37,381 bases of DNA from an uncultured Pseudomonadota bacterium. GTDB lineage: Bacteria; Pseudomonadota; Gammaproteobacteria; Burkholderiales; SG8-39. The notes below the pieces were generated by a model. It worked only from the letters and a program-made list of their open reading frames with translations, did not search any database and was not told the origin of the DNA. Within the stretch, counting starts at the first letter, position 1, and each line of letters begins with the position of its first letter. This document shows, in pieces, positions 15,686 through 23,829 of the stretch. Both the position numbers and the translations under genes were made by a program. The stretch covers positions 1 through 37,381 of the forward strand of contig CAITSH010000494.1 of assembly GCA_903895005.1 (NCBI GenBank), in the 5' to 3' direction.

Positions 15686-17086
15686 TTGCGCCGCCTGCTA
15701 ATCAAAAACGCGGATTGGGTCGTCACCGTCGACGCGACACGGCGCATCGTCACCGACGGCGCCATAGCGATCGAGGATGACCGCATTGCCTATGTCGGCA
15801 AGTCCGCGTCGGTGCCCGCGTCCTTTGTGCCGGACCAGGTGATAGACGCGCGCGGCATGCTGGTGTTGCCCGGATTCATCGACACCCACGTGCACAACAC
15901 GCAGCACCTGGGGCGCGGGCTGGGTGACGGTTGCGACATGCCGGTGCTGCTGCTCGAACGCTTGTACGCCTACGAATCGGTGATGAGCGCCGAGGACGCC
16001 TACTGGGCGGCGCGCCTTTGCCAGCTCGAACTCATCAAGGGCGGCACCACCTGTTTTCTCGACCCAAGCAGCTACTACCCGGGCGAAACGGTGCGCGCCG
16101 TCGGTGACACCGGCATACGCGGCGTCATTTCCCGCACCGCCTTTGATGTACAAAACACGCGCATCGGCAAGCTGCCGCGCCAGGCCTTGTTTCGCGAAAC
16201 CACCGCCGAAGCCCTGGGGCGCGCAGAGCAGGCGGTAATCGAGCACCAGGGCGCCCACGGCGGACGCGTGCGCACCTGGTTTTCGATACGCATCCCGGCC
16301 GGTTGTTCTGACGAGTTATGCCGCGGCATCCGCCGCCTCGCCGACCAGCACGGCGTGGGAATCGTCACGCATTGTTGCGAGTCACAGGATCAGAGCGTCG
16401 CCTCGCGCCTGTCGAGCGGCTTCACCGATGTCGAGCGACTCGGTGAGCTTGGCGTGCTCGGGCCTGACATGGTGATGATCCAGATGGGCTGGGCCAGCCC
16501 GAAGGAGATCGCGCTCGCGCAACAGCACCGCTTCAAGGTCTCGTACACCCCCTCCACGAGCTACCGCCTCGCGCTCGGGGACGCGAGCTTTGGCCACTTT
16601 CCCGAAATGGCGGCCCTCGGTGTCACGGTGGCCCTTGGCGGCAACGCGGCGATGTCGAGCAACTTCATGGACATGGTGCGTGTCATGAATCTGGGCGCCG
16701 GCATGATGCGCTCCTCGCGCCTCGACGCCCACCTCTTCCCGCCCGAACAAATGCTCGAGATGGCGACGCTGAACGGCGCCATTGCAGTGGGCATGCAGGA
16801 TCGCATCGGTTCGCTCGAGACCGGAAAAAAAGCCGACCTTGCGTTATTTGACACGCGGCGCAGCGACTGGCGCCCGCTGCTCAACCCGGTTTCGTGCCTG
16901 GTTCACAGTTCGCGCGGCGGCGCCGACACGGTGCTCGTTGACGGCAGGGTTCTGATGGCGGGCGGCAAAGTCCTAAGCATCAACGAGGAAGAAACCCTCG
17001 ACGAATGCCAGCAGCGCGGCCTTGCCATAGCGGCACGCTCGGGCCTCGATAAAACCAGCGCCTCGCTCTGGCCGGTGTGTTGCTGA
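15686..17086 (+). CDS. Amidohydrolase-superfamily protein with altered active site (paralog 1)
   Basis: Resembles TrzN/SsnA/8-oxoguanine deaminase-type amidohydrolases (466 aa). The beta-1 motif H68-V-H70 (FIDTHVH) and beta-5 H229 with E232 (THCCES) are present. In the HCVHL-like beta-6 segment the conserved His is Q266 (MIQMGW), and the beta-8 Asp of LGxD is N320 (LGGNAAMSSN). Metal binding could persist, but normal deamination or dechlorination is doubtful. The start TTG 15686 follows GGGGGA (15675-15680); TTG 15662 is an alternative. It is followed 18 bp later by a second, more eroded paralog, then a HAAT transporter. The C-terminal SLETGKKADLALFD and SSRGGADTVLVDG regions are intact, so it is not a decaying reading frame. 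Confidence 0.88.
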   Translation: MRRLLIKNADWVVTVDATRRIVTDGAIAIEDDRIAYVGKSASVPASFVPDQVIDARGMLVLPGFIDTHVHNTQHLGRGLGDGCDMPVLLLERLYAYESVMSAEDAYWAARLCQLELIKGGTTCFLDPSSYYPGETVRAVGDTGIRGVISRTAFDVQNTRIGKLPRQALFRETTAEALGRAEQAVIEHQGAHGGRVRTWFSIRIPAGCSDELCRGIRRLADQHGVGIVTHCCESQDQSVASRLSSGFTDVERLGELGVLGPDMVMIQMGWASPKEIALAQQHRFKVSYTPSTSYRLALGDASFGHFPEMAALGVTVALGGNAAMSSNFMDMVRVMNLGAGMMRSSRLDAHLFPPEQMLEMATLNGAIAVGMQDRIGSLETGKKADLALFDTRRSDWRPLLNPVSCLVHSSRGGADTVLVDGRVLMAGGKVLSINEEETLDECQQRGLAIAARSGLDKTSASLWPVCC

Positions 17087-17104
17087 AAGTTAACGAGCCC
17101 TCCC

Positions 17105-18487
17105 ATGAACATCGTCATCCGCCACCTCGACTGGATCCTCACCGTTGATCGCGAGCGCCGCATGATACGCGACGGCGGCATTGCCATTTGCGACGGGCAC
17201 ATCCGCTATGTCGGTCCAACTTCCGGGCTGCCCGCGTACACGAGCACCGCAGAAATAATCGAGGGCCGCGGCCTCATCGCCACGCCGGGACTCATTGATG
17301 CCTCGGTCGCCACCGTGCTGCAACTCGGGCGCGGTGCCGGTGACGGCTGCGACATGCCGCGTCATCGCCTCGAGCGCAGCCTCGCTTGCGAGGGGGCGCT
17401 TGACGCCGGCGATGCGCTCGCAGCCTCGCGCGCCTGCCAGCTTGAAATGATTCGCTCGGGCACCACCAGCTTTGCCGACAGCGGCAGCCGCTTTCCCGGG
17501 CAGGTGGCGGGTGCGGCAGCCGAATCCGGACTGCGCGCGCTGGTCTCGCGTTCCTGTGCCGACAGTTACGACACTTTTATCGGTACTTTTCCAGACAGCG
17601 TTGTGCGCGAATCGGCCGCCGAGGCCCTGGCGTTTACCGCCAATGCACTGGTAGCCGCGAAGGGTGAACGCGTGCAAACAGCCATCGCCCTGCCCTGGCT
17701 GGGCGCGTGCAGCGACGTACTGCTGCGTGATGCGGCGGCACTGGCGCGCGCAACCGGCGCACGCCTCGTCATCGGCGCCGGCTGCGCCCGCGACGACGCC
17801 GTGGCCTCGCGCCGCGAGCACGGTCTTACCGAAATCGCGCGAATTGCCGCCGCCGGCCTGCTCGGCCCGGCAACACTCGTTTCTCACGCCGGTTGGATCA
17901 GCCCGGCCGACATGCGCACCCTCGCCGACAGCGGCGCCAGCGTAGCCTGCTGCCCATCGGCCTCACACCGCCAAGGCACCGGGGCTCTTGAATTCGGCCG
18001 CTACCCCGAGCTCGCGGCCTTCGGCGTCAACCTCGCGCTTGGCTCCGGCTCGGCCATGGCCGGCAACCATGCCGACATCGCGCGGCAGTTTTTCCTTTAC
18101 TGCGGCAGCAACATGTCACTGCGCCTTGACGCCACGATCGCCTCGCCCGAATCGGCCCTGGAAATGGCGACCATCAACGGCGCGCGCGCACTCGGGATCG
18201 ACTCGGACACCGGGTCACTCGAAACCGGCAAGAGTGCCGATATTGCACTTTTTAATGCGCGAGCGAGTGATTGGGTGCCGGTGATCAATCCGGTGGGCAA
18301 TTTCGCCTTTAGTTCGCGCGGTGGCGCGCATACGGTCATCGCCGGCGGCATGATGCTTATGCGCGACGGCCGCGTTCAAACCCTGGACGAAGCGGTGGTG
18401 CTTGCCGAAGCTCAGGCGCGCGCCGAAGCCTTGGTGCGGCGCAGCGGACTGGCGCGCTTTTGCCAGCCGGCGTGGCCCATGGAGTAA
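17105..18487 (+). CDS. Amidohydrolase-fold pseudoenzyme (paralog 2)
   Basis: 460-aa paralog of the preceding gene (shared GDGCDMP, CQLEMIRSGTTSFAD, SLETGKSADIALF, INPVGNFAFSSRGGAHTV). The catalytic framework is missing: beta-1 HxH is S67-V-A69 (LIDASVAT), beta-5 His is G224 (VIGAGC) and beta-8 Asp is G315 (LGSGSAMAGN). Only beta-6 H261 (LVSHAGW) remains, a residue its partner has lost. The frame is open and full length with codon use like its neighbours, so it is kept by selection rather than being a pseudogene. A non-catalytic partner, a ligand-binding protein or an unusual metal-free enzyme are the options. ATG 17105 has only a weak ribosome site, suggesting coupling to paralog 1. Confidence 0.85.
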   Translation: MNIVIRHLDWILTVDRERRMIRDGGIAICDGHIRYVGPTSGLPAYTSTAEIIEGRGLIATPGLIDASVATVLQLGRGAGDGCDMPRHRLERSLACEGALDAGDALAASRACQLEMIRSGTTSFADSGSRFPGQVAGAAAESGLRALVSRSCADSYDTFIGTFPDSVVRESAAEALAFTANALVAAKGERVQTAIALPWLGACSDVLLRDAAALARATGARLVIGAGCARDDAVASRREHGLTEIARIAAAGLLGPATLVSHAGWISPADMRTLADSGASVACCPSASHRQGTGALEFGRYPELAAFGVNLALGSGSAMAGNHADIARQFFLYCGSNMSLRLDATIASPESALEMATINGARALGIDSDTGSLETGKSADIALFNARASDWVPVINPVGNFAFSSRGGAHTVIAGGMMLMRDGRVQTLDEAVVLAEAQARAEALVRRSGLARFCQPAWPME

Positions 18488-18715
18488 ACGACACTGCAAG
18501 CGCCACGGCACCATGACCTCAGCGCCAAACCGGCAAAGCGATAAATTGGTGCCCGATGCCCGGCGGGCGCACTGCCGGAGTGCCGGGAGCGCCCAAAATA
18601 CAGCGGACGCCCCGCGCCGCTCGCCTTTACAAATGGCATGGCTCTTGCTGCACATGCTAGTGCACATGCAAATGACAATTGTTAGTATGATAACGACTTC
18701 ACTTCGGAGGGAACC
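18488..18715 (+). promoter_or_regulatory. Leader of the liv-type operon with direct repeats
   Basis: No gene. TGCACATGC occurs twice 12 bp apart (18649-18657 and 18661-18669). A -10-like TATGAT lies at 18686-18691 inside an imperfect dyad (TTGTTA and TAACGA). No convincing -35 is seen at the right distance, so an activator bound to the direct repeats would make sense. GGAGGG at 18706-18711 is the ribosome site of the binding-protein gene. Confidence 0.35.
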
Positions 18716-19924
18716 ATGAACATTTCCAAACGTTTCAAGGGGCTCGGGATACTCGCCTCTGCGCTGGTTTTCGCCAGCGCGCTGGTGTCCGGCGCCGTGC
18801 AGGCCCAGACCATCAAGATCGGCGCACCACTGGCCCTTACCGGCGGCCTCGCCGACGAAGGCAAGAAACAGCAGATCGCCTATGACATGTGGCTCAAGCG
18901 CGTCAATGCGCAGGGCGGCATCAGCGTCGGCGGCAAGAAAATGCGCGTTGAGATCATCCAGTACGACTATCAGACCAACGAGCAGCGCGTGCAGCAACTG
19001 GCTGAAAAGCTGATCGTCGACGACAAGGTTGATTTCCTCCTCGCCCCCTTCGGATCTGGACACACCAAGGTCGTGGCCGGCGTGGCCGAGCGTTACGGCG
19101 TGCCGGTGCTGGCCACCAGCGCCTCGTCAGAGTCGATTTTCAACCAGGGCTACAAGTACCTCTTTGGCACGCTCGCCCCCAACGGCGGCAGCATCGACAA
19201 CCTGCTCGCCGCGGTCACCAAGCAATTTCCCAGCGTGAAAAAGATCGCCATCCTGGGCCGCGAGGACGTATTCCCAAAGTCCATGGCCACCATCATGGAC
19301 GAGTCGGCCAAGAAGGCCGGCCTGCAGGTGTTGTCGATGGAGTTCTACCCCGTTGGCGCGCTTGACCTTGCCACCCCCATCGCCAAGATCAAGGCGCTCA
19401 ACCCGGACTGGATTTACATCACCGGCTACAGCAAGGACCTCGTGCTCGCGCGCAAGCAAATGGCCGACCTCAACGTCAAATCACCGGTCCTCACCATGAT
19501 CACCGGCCCAGTCTACAAGGAATACGTTGACGCGGTCGGCCCGCTCGCCGAGGGCGTCACCAGCGCGACCTGGTGGCACCACAACGCGCAATTCAAGGGC
19601 GACGACCCGTGGGGCTCGACCAAGGCCTTCTACGACGAGTTCGTGGCCCGCGAAAAAACCGACCCGGACTACGTGCACGCCTCCTCGGCTGCCTGCCTGG
19701 TGGCGCTGCAAAAAGCCATCGAGAAGGCCGGCACGATCGACAAGGCCAAGGTGCGTGATGCGCTTGCCTCCCTCGATATCATGACTTTCTACGGCCCGAT
19801 CAAATTCGGAGCCAACGGCATGAACGGCACCCGCGTGCTGCCGATCATCCAGGTGCAGAACGGCAAGATCGTCCTGGTGTTCCCGGACAGCGTAAAGCAG
19901 GGCACGCTCCAGGCCGTCAAGTAA
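18716..19924 (+). CDS. LivK-like HAAT-family periplasmic binding protein (1)
   Basis: Type I periplasmic binding protein of the hydrophobic amino acid uptake (HAAT) ABC family, 402 aa. The signal peptide covers residues 1-31 (GILASALVFASALVSGAVQAQ). The mature start TIKIGAPLALTGGLADEGKKQ, the DDKVDFLLAPFGSGHTKVVAGVAE segment and DYVHASSAACLVALQKAIEKAG are characteristic. ATG 18716 follows GGAGGG by four bases. It is the first gene of a complete transporter operon and follows the amidohydrolase pair by 228 bp. A close paralog is encoded at 28614-29813. HAAT members carry aliphatic amino acids, amides, urea and aromatic acids; the ligand here is unknown. Confidence 0.94.
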   Translation: MNISKRFKGLGILASALVFASALVSGAVQAQTIKIGAPLALTGGLADEGKKQQIAYDMWLKRVNAQGGISVGGKKMRVEIIQYDYQTNEQRVQQLAEKLIVDDKVDFLLAPFGSGHTKVVAGVAERYGVPVLATSASSESIFNQGYKYLFGTLAPNGGSIDNLLAAVTKQFPSVKKIAILGREDVFPKSMATIMDESAKKAGLQVLSMEFYPVGALDLATPIAKIKALNPDWIYITGYSKDLVLARKQMADLNVKSPVLTMITGPVYKEYVDAVGPLAEGVTSATWWHHNAQFKGDDPWGSTKAFYDEFVAREKTDPDYVHASSAACLVALQKAIEKAGTIDKAKVRDALASLDIMTFYGPIKFGANGMNGTRVLPIIQVQNGKIVLVFPDSVKQGTLQAVK

Positions 19925-19933
19925 TTCCCGACC

Positions 19934-19968
19934 GCAGCATGGGCGGCGCGGTGCGCCGCCCATGCTGC
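19934..19968 (+). other. Perfect 16-bp hairpin between binding-protein and permease genes
   Basis: Arms GCAGCATGGGCGGCGC (19934-19949) and GCGCCGCCCATGCTGC (19953-19968) are fully complementary with a three-base loop, ten bases after the binding-protein stop. There is no T-run. Such stems between a periplasmic binding-protein gene and its permease genes usually stabilise the upstream mRNA or cause partial termination, giving excess binding protein. Confidence 0.7.
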
Positions 19969-20033
19969 ATTCGCGGCCAGCCTTTAGCCGCATTTAGCGT
20001 TTATTTTCGCACGATCCCTTTGCAGGAAAACCC

Positions 20034-20894
20034 ATGGTTTACGGTCAAGTCCTTGCCAACGGCCTGATGCTAGGCGCGCTGTACGCGTGCATAGCCGTCG
20101 GGTTTTCGCTCGTATGGGGTGTGCTCAATGTCATCAACATGATGCATGGCGCCTTCATCATCCTGGGCGGCTACATCGCGTTTTTCGCCTGGCTGCACCT
20201 GAAAATCAATCCGTTCGTGATGATGCTGCCCATTGCGGCACTGCTCTTCCTGCTCGGCTACATGATCCAGTACGGCGTCATCAACCGAGTGATCATGCGT
20301 CCGGTGCTGACCACGCTGACACTCACCTTCGGCCTCGAAATGATTCTCTACAACGCGATGAACCTCGCCTTCACCGCCACACCGCGGCGCGTGGTGCTCG
20401 ACATGGGGCGCATCGACCTTGGCGGCGTGATCCTGTCTCTTGACCGCGTGGCGGCGATGGCCCTCGCGTTTGCGCTCACCGGCCTGCTGTACCTGATCCT
20501 GCGCATGTCGCGCACCGGCCGCGCCATCGTGGCGGTGCGCATGGACCGCGACGCGGCGGCGCTGATGGGCATCAAGGTCAACAAGGTCTACGCCATCACC
20601 TTCGGACTCGGCGCCTTCATGGCCGGGGCGTGTGGCTCGCTGGTATCGGTTGTGTTCCCGATCACCACCAGTGTCACGGGCCTCTTTCTTGGCAAGGCCT
20701 TTGTCATTTGCGTCATCGGCGGGCTTGGCACCGTGCCCGGCGCGCTGGTGGGCGGACTGGCCCTTGGCGTAATCGAGAGTTTCGCCGGTCACTGGTGGGG
20801 GCCACAGAACGCCATCCTGATCGGCTTTGTCATCATGCTGGTGCTGCTGGTCGTGCGACCCACGGGCATCATGGGCAAAAAGGGCTACGAATGA
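20034..20894 (+). CDS. HAAT ABC transporter permease, LivH-like
   Basis: Inner-membrane permease of 286 aa with about eight hydrophobic segments. The N-terminal LMLGALYACIAVGFSLVWGVLNVINMMHG is the LivH signature, and the C-terminal IGGLGTVPGALVGGLALGVIE is the EAA-like coupling region contacting the ATPases. ATG 20034 follows AGGA by about eight bases. The stop overlaps the LivM-like start as ATGA (20891-20894). It forms the heterodimeric pore with the LivM-like protein. Confidence 0.94.
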   Translation: MVYGQVLANGLMLGALYACIAVGFSLVWGVLNVINMMHGAFIILGGYIAFFAWLHLKINPFVMMLPIAALLFLLGYMIQYGVINRVIMRPVLTTLTLTFGLEMILYNAMNLAFTATPRRVVLDMGRIDLGGVILSLDRVAAMALAFALTGLLYLILRMSRTGRAIVAVRMDRDAAALMGIKVNKVYAITFGLGAFMAGACGSLVSVVFPITTSVTGLFLGKAFVICVIGGLGTVPGALVGGLALGVIESFAGHWWGPQNAILIGFVIMLVLLVVRPTGIMGKKGYE

Positions 20895-21826
20895 AAACCC
20901 GCCTCCCCTACATTCTGTTTGCCATATGGGTGCTGGCGCTTGCCGCCACGCCCTGGGTCGCGTCCAACTACATCGTCAAGATCGCGACCTTCCTCGCCAT
21001 GTACGGCGCCATCGCGCTGTCCTGGAACTTCATCGGCGGCTTTACCGGCTACCCGTCGTTCGCGACTGCGGCCTTCGTCGGGCTTGGCTCCTATTCGGGT
21101 GCGCTGCTGCAAAACGCCGGGCTCTCTGGTGCGCTGTTGCCGGTTGCATGGCTGAGCGGCGCCCTCATCGTGGCACTGTTCTCGGCGGTGATCGGACTCA
21201 TCATCCTGCGCATGAAAGGCCATTACTTTGCCATCGGCTCGATTGCCATCGTCGAGGTGTTGTCGCAACTCGCCTCATCGTGGTCCAGTCTCACCGGCGG
21301 CGGCGAGGGCCTCAACGTAAAGTTCCTTGCCGGCGGCCCGGACTTCATCGGCCGCGTGTTCCTGTACACCATGATCACCATCATGCTGCTCGCCTTTGTC
21401 GCCACCGTGCTCGTCGACAAGGGCAGGCTTGGTTTCGGCCTGCGCTGCATCCAGCAAAACGAGGATGCCGCCGACATGGTGGGCATAGACGTGACGCGCT
21501 ACAAAATCTACGCCTTCGTCCTTTCGGCGGTTTTCTGCGGCGCGCTCGGCGCGGCCTACTCGTCGTGGGTCGCGTACATCTCGCCGACCGACTCGTTCTC
21601 GATACTGCTCACACTCAAGGCGCCGGTGATGGTGCTGCTGGGCGGCCCGGGCACGGTGTTCGGGCCCATCGTCGGATCGGCGCTGTTCGTGATCATGGAA
21701 GAGACTATTTGGGCGAAGTTCCTCGATTACCACCAGGCGGTGCTTGGCGTGGTGATCGTGCTGCTGATCTTTTTCCTGCCAGGCGGCTTGCTCAGGCTGC
21801 GCTTTGGCAAGGGGGCCGCATCATGA
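20891..21826 (+). CDS. HAAT ABC transporter permease, LivM-like
   Basis: 311-aa integral membrane permease, the partner of the LivH-like subunit. Hydrophobic segments run throughout. ALSWNFIGGFTGYPSFATAAFVGLGSY and LRMKGHYFAIGSIAIVEVL are typical LivM regions, and LKAPVMVLLGGPGTVFGPIVGSALF is the ATPase-coupling segment. The start ATG 20891 overlaps the LivH-like stop, and its own stop overlaps the LivG-like start (ATGA, 21823-21826), so translation of the three genes is coupled. Confidence 0.94.
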   Translation: MKTRLPYILFAIWVLALAATPWVASNYIVKIATFLAMYGAIALSWNFIGGFTGYPSFATAAFVGLGSYSGALLQNAGLSGALLPVAWLSGALIVALFSAVIGLIILRMKGHYFAIGSIAIVEVLSQLASSWSSLTGGGEGLNVKFLAGGPDFIGRVFLYTMITIMLLAFVATVLVDKGRLGFGLRCIQQNEDAADMVGIDVTRYKIYAFVLSAVFCGALGAAYSSWVAYISPTDSFSILLTLKAPVMVLLGGPGTVFGPIVGSALFVIMEETIWAKFLDYHQAVLGVVIVLLIFFLPGGLLRLRFGKGAAS

Positions 21827-22587
21827 GCGAAATCCTCCTCAAGGTCGAGCGCCTGTCCAAAGCCTTCGGCGGCATACAGGCCGTCAAGGATGTTTCATTC
21901 GAACTCGCTGAAGGCGAGATCGTCGGCCTCATCGGACCCAACGGCGCGGGCAAGACGACGCTGGTCAACCTGGTGACCGGCGTGTTCCCGGCGAGCGGCG
22001 GCAGCGTGCTTTATCGCGGCGAAGACGTCACGCGCCAGCGTCCCTTCCAGGCGGCACGCCGCGGCATCGCGCGCACCTTCCAGATCGTGCAGCCTTTTCC
22101 GGCCATGACGGTGCTCGAGAACGTGGTCGCCGGGTCGCTCTTTGCCGGCGCCGCCGCCAATCGCGCCCAAGCCGAGCGTGATGCCATGGATCACCTGACC
22201 TTCGTCGGCCTTGGCGCCGATGCGCTGCGACCCGCCGCCTCACTGACCCTGCCCTCGCGCAAGCGCCTGGAACTGGCCAAGAGCCTGGCGATGAATCCGC
22301 GCGTGCTGATGCTCGACGAAGTGAACGCCGGCCTGAACACATCCGAAATCGACCAGGCGCTCGCCCTCATACGCGCCATCGCGGCGCGCGGCATTACCAT
22401 CATCCTGATCGAACACCTGATGAAGGTCGTGCTGTCCCTGTCACAGCGTATCCTGGTACTACACCACGGCGAGCTCATCAGCTCCGGCGACCCGCAGGAC
22501 GTGGTCAAGGACCCGAGGGTGATCGAGGCCTACCTTGGCAGCAAGTTCGCCGAGCGGCAAAAGCAACTCGCCGGGAGCGCCGCATGA
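21823..22587 (+). CDS. HAAT ABC transporter ATPase, LivG-like
   Basis: 254-aa cytoplasmic ATPase. Walker A is GPNGAGKT (38-45), the Q-loop glutamine is Q87, Walker B is VLMLDEVNAGLN (161-172) with E166, and the switch His is H198. The signature loop usually LSGGQ is LTLPSRKRLE (141-150), a variant I recall from some HAAT LivG proteins rather than clear decay. The nucleotide site it completes may be weaker, giving asymmetric ATP hydrolysis with the LivF-like partner. Start and stop overlap the neighbouring genes by ATGA. Confidence 0.93.
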   Translation: MSEILLKVERLSKAFGGIQAVKDVSFELAEGEIVGLIGPNGAGKTTLVNLVTGVFPASGGSVLYRGEDVTRQRPFQAARRGIARTFQIVQPFPAMTVLENVVAGSLFAGAAANRAQAERDAMDHLTFVGLGADALRPAASLTLPSRKRLELAKSLAMNPRVLMLDEVNAGLNTSEIDQALALIRAIAARGITIILIEHLMKVVLSLSQRILVLHHGELISSGDPQDVVKDPRVIEAYLGSKFAERQKQLAGSAA

Positions 22588-23303
22588 CCGCCCCACTGCT
22601 GAAAATAGAAGGCCTAACCGCCGGTTACGGCGACGTGCAGGTGCTCTGGGGCATAGACCTTGAAGTGCACCCGGGTGAAATCACCTGCATCGTCGGCTCC
22701 AATGGCGCTGGCAAGTCCACGCTGCTTCGGACCATTTCCGGACTGGTGCGCGCCACGAGCGGCAGCGTCAGCCTCGGCGGAGCCTCCATCACCGGCGCCG
22801 ACCCCGACCTCGTGCTCGGCGCCGGCATCGCCCACGTTCCCGAAGGCCGGCGTTTGTTCCGGGGCATGTCGGTGAAGGACAACCTCTTAATCGGCGCCTA
22901 CAGCCGCAGTGCCGGCCGCGCCGAAATCGCTTGCGACCTAGAAGAAGTGTTCACGATTTTCCCGCGCCTCAAAGAACGCGAAAGTCAGGATGCGACCACG
23001 CTCTCGGGCGGCGAACAACAAATGTGCGCTATCGGCCGCGGCATCATGTCGCGCCCCCAGCTATTGATGATCGACGAACTCTCGCTCGGCCTCGCCCCGC
23101 GCGCCGTCGAGTTGCTTAGCGAATCGCTCATCGATATCAACAAGAAGGGCCTCGCCATCCTGGTGGTCGAGCAAGACGTCTTCACCGCCTTCGACCTCGC
23201 CGACAAGGCGTACGTCATCGAGACCGGCAAGGTCGCGATGCACGGCAGCACGGAAGAGTTGGGCAAGGACCCTCGGGTCAGGCAGGCTTACCTCGGAATC
23301 TAG
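22584..23303 (+). CDS. HAAT ABC transporter ATPase, LivF-like
   Basis: 239-aa ATPase, the second nucleotide-binding subunit. Walker A GSNGAGKS (38-45), canonical signature LSGGEQQM (140-147), Walker B QLLMIDE (159-165) and the switch region VVEQDVF, where the usual His of the H-loop is replaced by a V/F-containing segment, as is common in LivF proteins. The C-terminus ends RQAYLGI, typical of LivF. Start 22584 overlaps the LivG-like stop by ATGA. It is the last gene of the operon; a hairpin follows ten bases after the stop. Confidence 0.94.
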   Translation: MTAPLLKIEGLTAGYGDVQVLWGIDLEVHPGEITCIVGSNGAGKSTLLRTISGLVRATSGSVSLGGASITGADPDLVLGAGIAHVPEGRRLFRGMSVKDNLLIGAYSRSAGRAEIACDLEEVFTIFPRLKERESQDATTLSGGEQQMCAIGRGIMSRPQLLMIDELSLGLAPRAVELLSESLIDINKKGLAILVVEQDVFTAFDLADKAYVIETGKVAMHGSTEELGKDPRVRQAYLGI

Positions 23304-23312
23304 GACGGTATT

Positions 23313-23350
23313 CGGCTGGGAGCCCTAGGTCCGGCGCGTTTTTCCAGCCG
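23313..23350 (+). terminator. Terminator-like hairpin after liv-type operon (repeat copy E)
   Basis: Arms CGGCTGG (23313-23319) and CCAGCCG (23344-23350), extendable by wobble pairs, start ten bases after the LivF-like stop. The minus strand aligns with the dispersed hairpin repeat (GGCTGGAAA, then CGCGCC, then CCAGCC). TTTTT precedes the right arm rather than following it, so termination is uncertain. Confidence 0.45.
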
Positions 23351-23532
23351 GCATCATGTTCAGTAGGGGGAAAATCAGCGGCTCAACTCTTTTTCTGCCA
23401 CCTGTCAGATCACGACGGCGGCGATAAGCCGTTTGGCCTAAGACTCTGATGGGTCTAGCTCTAAAAGCCGATAGCCCATGAAAACGACCCGTGATCGCTT
23501 GCACTTTTGCACCCCATCAAGCTTTAGCAGCC

Positions 23533-23829
23533 ATGAAATCCGACCCAATCGCCGAGTTCATTATCGGGGGTGCCTTTATTGTCGTCGTTGCAATCGCATT
23601 CGCCATAGACCGCATTTGGGGTTGGCATGCAATTGGGCTGGCTGAGGTTGCATGGGGAGCCTGGGTTGTAGTGACGCGCCGCTTATCTTTTGGCATCGAG
23701 GCACAGCCACCAGTCGGTCACATAACAGGCTCGTTCGCCGTTGCGGTTGGTATTTTGGCAATCGCACTAGGCGCATTATTCATTTGGACTGCTCAAGTGA
23801 TCGATACCTTCACCAGAGGATTATCGTGA
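23533..23829 (+). CDS. Hypothetical small membrane protein
   Basis: 98 aa read from ATG 23533. Three hydrophobic stretches are visible: about 8-26 (EFIIGGAFIVVVAIAFAID), 28-47 (GWHAIGLAEVAWGAWVVVT) and 66-88 (SFAVAVGILAIALGALFIWTAQV). No clear ribosome site precedes it, and base composition is less GC-rich than the neighbours, which may mean transfer or decay. Not recognised. The hydrophobic pattern and lack of in-frame stops are the only support. Confidence 0.45.
   Translation: MKSDPIAEFIIGGAFIVVVAIAFAIDRIWGWHAIGLAEVAWGAWVVVTRRLSFGIEAQPPVGHITGSFAVAVGILAIALGALFIWTAQVIDTFTRGLS

Noticed and set aside
15681..15701. Six-codon ORF MDCAAC right after GGGGGA, considered as a leader peptide for amidohydrolase paralog 1.
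   Set aside because: It overlaps the likely TTG start out of frame and its stop does not couple to a downstream start.
18679..18688. ATTGTTAGTA shared with the MarR intergenic region near 34782, considered as a common operator.
   Set aside because: Ten bases is too short to be meaningful here, and the second half-sites do not match.
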